64,000 nucleotides of DNA from Cohnella baijiui (GTDB lineage Bacteria > Bacillota > Bacilli > Paenibacillales > Paenibacillaceae). Shown piece after piece: positions 58,774 to 64,000 of this stretch. The notes beneath the pieces are model-generated. The model had not been told where the DNA came from. It was given only the letters and a program-made list of their open reading frames with translations, and did not search any database. The number at the start of each line of letters is the position of its first letter. The stretch's first letter is position 1. The position numbers and the translations under genes were made by a program. The stretch covers positions 38,666 to 102,665 of the forward strand of contig NZ_JAJFOW010000026.1 of assembly GCF_020731285.1 (NCBI RefSeq), in the 5' to 3' direction.

Positions 58774-59934
58774 ATGGGAGAAGTCCGATTGGCTTTGTTC
58801 ACCGATACGTATGCGCCCGAGATCAACGGCGTGGCCAAGACGCTCGAAAGGTGGGTAGGCTACCTGCGGCAGCGGGGGATCGCCTGCCAAGTGTTCGCAC
58901 CGGCCCGCCCTCGCGGCGAAGCCGACGCGCCCGGGGTGGCCGAGCGGCTCGCGAGCGTGCCGTTCTTCCTGTACCCGGAATGCCGGATCGCCATGCCGGT
59001 ATCCCCCGGCGCGGAGCGCAAACTGCTTGCTTTTCGCCCGACCGCCATCCACGTGGCGACGCCGTTCGGGACGGGGATGACGGGCAGACGGCTCGCGCTG
59101 AAGCACGGCATACCGCTCGTCGCGTCGCACCACACGCATTTCGTGCGGTACTTGCCGTTTTACAATCTACAGTGGATGGGTAAACTCTTATGGAGATATT
59201 TGCATTGGTTTCATCGCCCATGCCGGAGGATCTACGTTCCGTCCCGATCGGTGCTGGAAGAATGCCGGCGGGACGGCTGGCGCGGGCTTGAAGTCTGGAG
59301 CCGCGGCATCGACACGTCCGTCTTCCACCCGCGGGCGGACCGACCGGGCTTGCTCGCCGCGAACGGCCTTCCGCAGGGCGCCTATTTGGCGCTCTACGCA
59401 GGCCGGCTAGCGCCGGAGAAGCAGACGGAGGTCGCCGTCCAAGCCGCCGCCCGCTTCGCCCGGGAAACCGGCGCGGACGTGCGTTTGGTCTTCGCGGGGG
59501 ACGGTCCGCAGACGGCGGGCATCCGCGCGCTCGCGGCCAAGCTCGGCGTGAGCGCCGTCTTTCTCGGCTCCGTGCCGCAGAGGGAGCTGCAGCGCTGGAT
59601 GGCCGCGTCCGACGCGCTCCTGTTCCCGTCGCCGACGGAGACGTTCGGCAACGTGGCGCTGGAGGCGATGGCTTGCGGCTTGCCTGTGATCGCGGCGGAC
59701 GCGGGGGCGCTGCCGGACGTCGTGCAGGACGGCGCGAACGGCCTCCTCTGTCCGCCTGCGGACGCCGCCGCCTTCGCTGATGCGCTGACCCGGCTATACC
59801 GCAAGCCGGAGCTGCGCGCCGCGATCGCGGAACGGGCGCTTCAGGAGGCGCAAGCCCGCTCTTGGGACGGCGTGTTCGGCCGCCTCTTGGACGATATCGC
59901 CGAAGCGAGCGAGGACGTTTCCGCCGTATCATGA
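58774..59934 (+). CDS. GT4 glycosyltransferase (MgtA/glycolipid type)
   Basis: This 386-residue GT-B enzyme begins RLALFTDTYAPEINGVAKTLERW, the opening typical of MgtA-like and diacylglycerol glycosyltransferases. The C-terminal donor site reads LFPSPTETFGNVALEAMACGLPVIAADAG (E-x7-E). Role: glycosylation of a membrane lipid or a carrier-linked glycan. It is divergent from the PAP2 phosphatase, which fits lipid metabolism. AGAGGAGG is the ribosome binding site. Confidence 0.9.
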   Translation: MGEVRLALFTDTYAPEINGVAKTLERWVGYLRQRGIACQVFAPARPRGEADAPGVAERLASVPFFLYPECRIAMPVSPGAERKLLAFRPTAIHVATPFGTGMTGRRLALKHGIPLVASHHTHFVRYLPFYNLQWMGKLLWRYLHWFHRPCRRIYVPSRSVLEECRRDGWRGLEVWSRGIDTSVFHPRADRPGLLAANGLPQGAYLALYAGRLAPEKQTEVAVQAAARFARETGADVRLVFAGDGPQTAGIRALAAKLGVSAVFLGSVPQRELQRWMAASDALLFPSPTETFGNVALEAMACGLPVIAADAGALPDVVQDGANGLLCPPADAAAFADALTRLYRKPELRAAIAERALQEAQARSWDGVFGRLLDDIAEASEDVSAVS

Positions 59935-60279
59935 GAATCCTGTGGAAGGAAATGAAAAACATTTCATCGGCGAGAAATGTCGGACGAATCCGATTGCCGG
60001 GACCATGGCCTTAGAAAAGGAGCAAACGGGCGGGATACCGCTTTCAACGGGCGATATCCGTTCCGGAGGGGAGACCCTGCTCCCGAGACATCCGCTTCTT
60101 GCGCGGAAAAGGCCGGAAATGCGCTTTATCGCGTTTTGACAAAGCGCTGGAAACGAAAGAAAATGAGCGATATGACTTTTTAAGAAAAAATGGCTGCGCC
60201 TGGAAGACGGACGCATGACCGCAAACAGAGAGAAAAAAAGCTTGGATGAAAAATAGGGGTCTAGGGGGTAAAACCGCAT
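59935..60279. other. Intergenic leader region of the GT2 gene, no gene recognised
   Basis: In these 345 bases I see no convincing gene. A GGGAG-ACCCTG-CTCCC hairpin lies near 60075, and a TTGACA without a good -10 lies near 60137. I looked for a c-di-GMP riboswitch core and saw none. Confidence 0.45.
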
Positions 60280-61518
60280 ATGTTGAACAACTTTTTGCTC
60301 GCCGTTCAGGTGTTCTTTTTCCTGATCGGTGCCTACCAGGTCATTTTGTCCTTTTTCGGGTGGTACCGCAAAAAAGAACGCATTGAGCACAAGCCGACCA
60401 AATCGTTCGCTCTTCTCGTGGCCGCTCACAACGAAGAGACCGTCGTCGGCGCGCTGATGGAAAACTTGCTCAAGATGGATTATCCGCGCGAATTGTTCGA
60501 CATCTTCGTCATTTGCGACAACTGCACCGACGGCACCGCCGACATCGTGCGCCGCTATCCCGGCGTATACGCCTGCGAGCGCAACAACCCGCACCAGCGC
60601 GGCAAGGGCTTTGCGATCGAGTGGATGCTCAAGGAGCTGTGGAAACGTCCGAAGCAGTACGACGCCATCGTCATGTTCGACGCCGACAACCTCGTCGCGA
60701 CGAACTTCCTGCAGTACATGAACGAAGATCTGTGCAACGGCCATCGCGTCATCCAGGGCTACCTGGATACGAAAAACCCGCACGATTCGTGGGTCAGCGC
60801 CGCGAACGGCATCAACTATTGGTTTTGCAACCGCCTCTGGCAGCTGCCGCGCTACAACCTCGGTCTGTCCAACTTCCTGGGCGGCACCGGCATGTGCTTC
60901 GAGACGAAGCTGCTGAAGGAAATGGGCTGGGGCGCAACCAGCCTGGTCGAAGACCTCGAGTTCACGATTCGCTGCATTCAGCGCGGGATCAAGCCGAAGT
61001 TCAACTTCGAAGCCCGCGTCTACGACGAAAAGCCGGTCTCGTTCCGCGCTTCCGCTCGCCAGCGTCTCCGGTGGATGCAAGGACACTTCGACATCACCCG
61101 CCGCTACATGCTCTCCACGCTGTGGCAGGGCATCAAGGAACGCAGCTGGGTGAAGATCGACGCCGCCATTTATATTTTCAACGCGTATAACTTCCTGATC
61201 GGCTTCCTGCTGACGGCGACGCTGTGGTTCGACTTGCTGCTGCCGGGCTCGCCGCACTTCGACTCGATCTACTCGGTCGCGCCGGCCTGGATCGCCGTTC
61301 CGATCTCGCTGTACATCTACGCGCAGCTGCCGCTATCCATGCTGCTCGAGAAGGTCAACTGGAAGCTGTACTTCCGCTTGATCACGTTCCCGATCTTCTT
61401 CTTCTCCTGGTGGCCGGTCACGTTCTGGGCGTTCTTCACGCAGAACAACAAAACCTGGAGCCATACGGAGCACACCCGCGTGCTGCGGCTCGAAGAGGTG
61501 CAAGGCAAGCAAATGTAA
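60280..61518 (+). CDS. Membrane-bound processive glycosyltransferase, GT2 family
   Basis: The 412-residue synthase has one N-terminal helix (about 4-25), a cytosolic GT2 domain, and three to four C-terminal helices (from about 300). The catalytic residues are in place: CDNCTDGT, FDADN (D134, D136), EDLEF, and Q261xxRW in RQRLRW, the signature of processive synthases (hyaluronan, PNAG, cellulose type). The polymer cannot be named. There is no PilZ domain and no partner genes. ATG 60280 with GGGGG 11-13 nt upstream; a short terminator follows. Confidence 0.9.
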   Translation: MLNNFLLAVQVFFFLIGAYQVILSFFGWYRKKERIEHKPTKSFALLVAAHNEETVVGALMENLLKMDYPRELFDIFVICDNCTDGTADIVRRYPGVYACERNNPHQRGKGFAIEWMLKELWKRPKQYDAIVMFDADNLVATNFLQYMNEDLCNGHRVIQGYLDTKNPHDSWVSAANGINYWFCNRLWQLPRYNLGLSNFLGGTGMCFETKLLKEMGWGATSLVEDLEFTIRCIQRGIKPKFNFEARVYDEKPVSFRASARQRLRWMQGHFDITRRYMLSTLWQGIKERSWVKIDAAIYIFNAYNFLIGFLLTATLWFDLLLPGSPHFDSIYSVAPAWIAVPISLYIYAQLPLSMLLEKVNWKLYFRLITFPIFFFSWWPVTFWAFFTQNNKTWSHTEHTRVLRLEEVQGKQM

Positions 61519-61523
61519 ACGCG

Positions 61524-61554
61524 CTGCGGCGGTCCTTAGGGGCCGCCGTTTTGA
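61524..61554 (+). terminator. Terminator after the GT2 gene
   Basis: GCGGCGGTCC / GGGGCCGCCGT imperfect stem, then TTTT. Confidence 0.75.
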
Positions 61555-61649
61555 CGTGCCGGGCCGGTTTGGGGATTCGGCTTGTACTTGTTGAACGAGA
61601 GGGGTACAATGATCGAAGAACAGATGGCGAACGGGAAGGGGGAGCGGGC

Positions 61650-62120
61650 GTGCGCGAATTCGAAGGAAAGCTGGTGCGGCCGACGGGCGTCGGTACGTGG
61701 ACGTACGTGAACGTGCCCTTTGACGTCGAGGAGGCGTTCGGCGCGAAGGGGCAGGTGCGCGTGCGGGGAACCGTGAACGGCGCCGAATTCCGCAGCTCGC
61801 TCCGGCCGCACGGAGACGGCACGCATTATCTGGTCGTGGGCGGCGAGCTTCGCGAAATGGCCGGAGTAACCGGGGCGGGGGACGCCGTGCAGGTGGCGCT
61901 CGAGAAGGATACAGAGGAACGTACGGTAGAGACGCCGGCGGACCTGCTCGCCGCACTGGCGGAGCGGCCGGAGGCGCTGGCGTTCTACGAGGGGCTGGCC
62001 TACTCCGGCCGCAAGGAGTATGTCGCCTGGATCGAGTCGGCCAAGCGCGCAGAGACCCGGCGCTCGCGCATCGACGCGTCGGTCGTGCGGCTGTCGGAGG
62101 GGCGGAAGCTGAAAAGTTGA
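61650..62120 (+). CDS. DUF1905 / YdeI-like protein
   Basis: This 156-residue protein has an N-terminal DUF1905 beta-barrel (about 1-80: WTYVNVPFDVEEAFGAKGQVRVRGTVNG) and a C-terminal YdeI/OmpD-associated helical part (about 95-150: FYEGLAYSGRKEYVAWIESAKRAETRRSRI). Members have been linked to bacteriocin tolerance, with no known reaction. The start is GTG 61650 with GGGGGAG 7 nt upstream; a longer frame to 61224 is a shadow of the GT2 gene. Confidence 0.88.
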   Translation: MREFEGKLVRPTGVGTWTYVNVPFDVEEAFGAKGQVRVRGTVNGAEFRSSLRPHGDGTHYLVVGGELREMAGVTGAGDAVQVALEKDTEERTVETPADLLAALAERPEALAFYEGLAYSGRKEYVAWIESAKRAETRRSRIDASVVRLSEGRKLKS

Positions 62121-62220
62121 GGGCTTGGGGGCGGCGGGGCGCGAAGCCGAAAGCTTGGCGCGGGCTGGATGCTGCGAGCGGACAGCGCTTGAAGCCTTCA
62201 AGACTTCGGCGAAGGCTCGG

Positions 62221-62249
62221 TTGACAGCGCTGGGCGGACGTGGTATAGT
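62221..62249 (+). promoter_or_regulatory. Strong sigma-A promoter of infC-rpmI-rplT
   Basis: TTGACA, 17 nt, TATAGT: near-consensus hexamers at optimal spacing, about 235 nt upstream of the infC start, leaving room for a structured leader. Confidence 0.9.
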
Positions 62250-62255
62250 GCTTGA

Positions 62256-62430
62256 GTGACTGTTTAATCAGCACGCGTAAGCAGAAGCACCCGCTTCTCA
62301 CCTGTTCGGCATCTTGCTGGCTGGTCATGCGTAGCCTACGTCAACTGGTTGTCGGTGAGCATCGCTTGCCAGTAGCCGATACAACGTTTGCGAGCGGAAT
62401 GCGGGTTCTTGCGACCCGTATTTTTTTGTT
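62256..62430 (+). ncRNA. L20-type leader (attenuator) of infC-rpmI-rplT
   Basis: This ~175-nt leader lies between the promoter and infC and ends in a terminator (62399-62428): ATGCGGGT-N7-ACCCGTAT followed by T7. In B. subtilis, L20 binds the leader of this operon and promotes premature termination. The operon order and the terminator-before-gene architecture match. I did not verify the L20-binding pseudoknot. Confidence 0.8.
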
Positions 62431-62484
62431 TGTCGGAAAGTGGCTTCAAAAACGACCTTTATTCCATTTTGGAGGTGGAACGCT

Positions 62485-63006
62485 ATTAGCAAGGATCATC
62501 AAATCAACGAGGAAATCCGGGCGAAAGAAGTTCGGCTTGTCGGACCGGAAGGCGAACAAATCGGCATCAAGCCGTTTCGGGAAGCGATGCAGATGGCCAT
62601 CGACGCTAACCTTGACCTGGTCAACGTAGCGCCGCAGGCGAAGCCGCCGGTATGTCGCATCATGGACTACGGCAAATTCCGTTACGAGCAGCAGAAGAAA
62701 GAAAAAGAAGCCCGGAAGAATCAGAAGATCGTCGACCTGAAGGAAGTTTGGTTCCGCGCGAACATCGACGAGCACGACTATCAGACGAAGATGCGCAACG
62801 TGCTGAAGTTCTTGAAGGAAGGCGACAAGGTGAAATGCTCCGTGCGTTTCCGCGGTCGTGAAATCGCCCATTCCAACATCGGCCAGAAGATCCTGGAGCG
62901 CGTCGCGAACGAAGCGACCGCAGCCGAGCTGTGCGTCATCGAGCGCATTCCGAAGTTGGAGGGCCGCAGCATGATTATGATTCTGGCCCCCAAAGCCACC
63001 CATTGA
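62485..63006 (+). CDS. infC: Translation initiation factor IF-3
   Basis: The 173-residue protein binds the 30S subunit and checks initiation. The N-domain block NEEIRAKEVRLVGPEGEQIGI and C-domain VKCSVRFRGREIAHSNIG are clear. The start is ATT at 62485 (mature sequence begins with SKDHQINEEIR), with a strong GGAGGTGG 6 nt upstream. Non-canonical ATT/ATA starts are a known infC feature that allows IF-3 autoregulation. The ATG-like start upstream at 62440 lies inside the leader and lacks a ribosome binding site. Confidence 0.96.
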   Translation: MSKDHQINEEIRAKEVRLVGPEGEQIGIKPFREAMQMAIDANLDLVNVAPQAKPPVCRIMDYGKFRYEQQKKEKEARKNQKIVDLKEVWFRANIDEHDYQTKMRNVLKFLKEGDKVKCSVRFRGREIAHSNIGQKILERVANEATAAELCVIERIPKLEGRSMIMILAPKATH

Positions 63007-63024
63007 TGACAGGAGGAACAACAG

Positions 63025-63225
63025 ATGCCTAAGATGAAAACCCATAGCAGCCTGAAGGACCGCTTCAAGATTACCGGCACCGGCAAAGTGAAGCGTCATA
63101 AAGCATACCGCAACCACTTGCTGTCCCACAAATCGGGCCGCCAAAAGCGCGTGCTCGCTACCCAGCCGCTGATGGCGCAAGGCGACGTTCGTCGTCTGCA
63201 ACAGCAACTGGCTAACCTGAAGTAA
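63025..63225 (+). CDS. rpmI: 50S ribosomal protein L35
   Basis: This 66-residue basic protein has KMKTHSSLKDRFKITGTGKVKRHKAYRNH, the L35 signature. GGAGGAAC 10 nt upstream; 18 bp after infC and 52 bp before rplT. Confidence 0.98.
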   Translation: MPKMKTHSSLKDRFKITGTGKVKRHKAYRNHLLSHKSGRQKRVLATQPLMAQGDVRRLQQQLANLK

Positions 63226-63277
63226 TCGATCGATCTCGCAGCAGCGAGCGTACACATATTCCGGGAGGTAATCGCAA

Positions 63278-63637
63278 ATGGCAAGAGTCAAAGGCGGGTT
63301 CGTAACGCGCCGCCGTCGCAATAGAGTCCTGAAGCTGGCTAAAGGTTACTGGGGCGCCAAACACCGCCTCTTCAAAAAAGCGAACGAGCAAGTCCTGAAG
63401 TCCCTGACGTACGCATACCGCGACCGTCGCCAAACGAAGCGCAATTTCCGCAAGCTGTGGATCGTGCGCATCAACGCGGCCGCTCGTCAAAACGGCTTGT
63501 CCTACAGCAAGCTGATGCATGGCCTGAAGCTGGCCGGCATCGAAGTGAACCGCAAAATCCTCGCCGATCTGGCCGTGAACGACATCAACGCGTTCAACAC
63601 GCTGGCCGGCACCGCCAAGGAAAAAATCAACGCCTAA
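63278..63637 (+). CDS. rplT: 50S ribosomal protein L20
   Basis: This 119-residue protein binds 23S rRNA early in 50S assembly and autoregulates the operon through the leader. N-terminal ARVKGGFVTRRRRNRVLKLAKGYWGAK is the classic L20 start. GGGAGGTAA upstream; terminator after it. Confidence 0.98.
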   Translation: MARVKGGFVTRRRRNRVLKLAKGYWGAKHRLFKKANEQVLKSLTYAYRDRRQTKRNFRKLWIVRINAAARQNGLSYSKLMHGLKLAGIEVNRKILADLAVNDINAFNTLAGTAKEKINA

Positions 63638-63655
63638 TCCGCGTTGCGTCCATAA

Positions 63656-63699
63656 GCGCCGCGCCTCTCCACTCGCTGGAGCGGTCCGCGGCGTTTTTT
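63656..63699 (+). terminator. Terminator after rplT
   Basis: CGCCGCG / CGCGGCG outer stem with inner CTCCA-CTCGC-TGGAG, then TTTTTT. Confidence 0.93.
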
Positions 63700-63750
63700 C
63701 GTGGGCGCGGGCTCATCGGAGGGGCTCAGCGCGCCTCGGCGTTGGGCCGC

Positions 63751-63930
63751 CAGTTGGAGCAAAATGCTCCTACTGCGATCCGCAGACTGGCATCCCGCCG
63801 AATAGGTAACAAATGGTTTCTTATTCGCCCATCGCACCGAGTGTCCCGCCGATAGGTAACAAATTGTTCCTTATATGCGCCCCCCGCCGAGGGTCCCGCC
63901 AAATAGGTAACAAATTGTTCCTTATTCGAG
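63751..63930. repeat. Tandem palindrome array, AATAAGGAAC family (locus 2), ~50-51-bp period
   Basis: Copies start near 63751, 63801, 63851 and 63902. The last is AATAGGTAAC-AAATT-GTTCCTTATT. The first has GGAGCA-AAA-TGCTCC arms. Spacers here are CGCCCATCGCACCGAGTGTCCCGCC type, different from locus 1 (40.7 kb), although the palindromic core is the same. Confidence 0.85.
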
Positions 63931-63942
63931 CCCCCCACCGAG

Positions 63943-64000
63943 TGTTGTACCTAAGTCAAGAAAGTGGACACAACTTTTACGCAACCCGCTGCTGGTAATA
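63943..64000. mobile_element. Possible insertion-sequence end at the window edge
   Basis: The sequence TGTACCTAAGTCAAGAAAGTGGACACAA has the look of an IS3-like terminal inverted repeat (TGT... with GTGGACA). The window ends before any transposase could be seen. This rests on resemblance only. Confidence 0.3.

Noticed and set aside
59935..60279. c-di-GMP riboswitch upstream of the GT2 synthase
   Set aside because: The length would allow one, but the conserved core words and a terminator/anti-terminator pair were not seen.
1..64000. tRNA or rRNA genes
   Set aside because: No T-loop-like GGTTCGAATCC context with matching acceptor arms and no rRNA-like stretch was noticed; a tRNAscan run would settle this.

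Overview
The window looks like chromosomal DNA from a GC-rich Gram-positive of the Paenibacillaceae (Cohnella/Paenibacillus-like). This is inferred from gene content: many Bacillus subtilis-type genes (yneK, yvyE, ytqA/ytqB, ywqC-D-E, eps-type functions, infC-rpmI-rplT with an L20-type leader), purine-rich ribosome binding sites close to AGGAGG, frequent TTG/GTG starts, strong G/C preference at third codon positions, and long intergenic palindrome arrays. I see no phage, no CRISPR array and no tRNA or rRNA. The only hint of a mobile element is a possible insertion-sequence end in the last ~55 bases.

Layout. 0.3-14.7 kb: housekeeping and metabolism (DUF2621 protein, endonuclease IV, PurU, transketolase, PpnP, GNAT, DJ-1/PfpI, a dehydrogenase fused to a PilZ domain, an ArsR regulator, GH36 alpha-galactosidase, a CGNR zinc-finger protein, a DinB-fold protein, Pgi). 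14.7-16.0 kb: a gene-free stretch with a ~51-bp-period repeat array. 16.06-34.35 kb: one co-directional exopolysaccharide locus of 17 genes. 34.6-45.4 kb: YvyE, a YjbQ-family protein, a sulfate ABC transporter (cysT-cysW-cysA-sbp), an XRE regulator facing a 46-residue membrane protein, a HAD phosphatase, a nitroreductase-like protein, a lipoprotein and a GH1 beta-glucosidase. 46.4-56.3 kb: a B12-binding radical SAM protein, an aldo/keto reductase, a TetR/MFS efflux pair, HxlR, MoaB, ManA, a VOC protein and the MnmM/MnmL-type tRNA-modification pair. 56.7-63.7 kb: a small protein, TrmB, a PAP2 phosphatase facing a GT4 glycosyltransferase, a membrane GT2 synthase, a YdeI-like protein, and infC-rpmI-rplT behind its leader.

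The exopolysaccharide locus reads as a coherent pathway. GtaB and Ugd supply UDP-glucose and UDP-glucuronate, and a GalE-like epimerase probably converts the latter to UDP-galacturonate. A PglF/EpsC-type dehydratase, a PglE/EpsN-type aminotransferase and a PglD/EpsM-type acetyltransferase would make UDP-N,N'-diacetylbacillosamine. A single fused protein (GT4 + PglC-like phosphoglycosyl transferase) would load the first sugar on undecaprenyl phosphate and add the second. Further glycosyltransferases, an acyltransferase, a flippase and a candidate polymerase follow. A Wzz/BY-kinase/PHP-phosphatase trio controls assembly. The operon ends with a VanZ-like membrane protein and a secreted protein with a ~90-residue Gly-Asn tract.

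The most unusual items are: (1) the hydroxyacid-dehydrogenase-PilZ fusion; (2) five intergenic arrays from three sequence families that share one design, a 20-25-nt palindromic core repeated about every 50-51 bp; (3) the Gly-Asn secreted protein closing the EPS operon; (4) the GT4-phosphoglycosyl-transferase fusion; (5) a ~100-nt structured element present in two copies 11.7 kb apart; and (6) a three-copy 24-25-bp direct repeat upstream of the CGNR gene.
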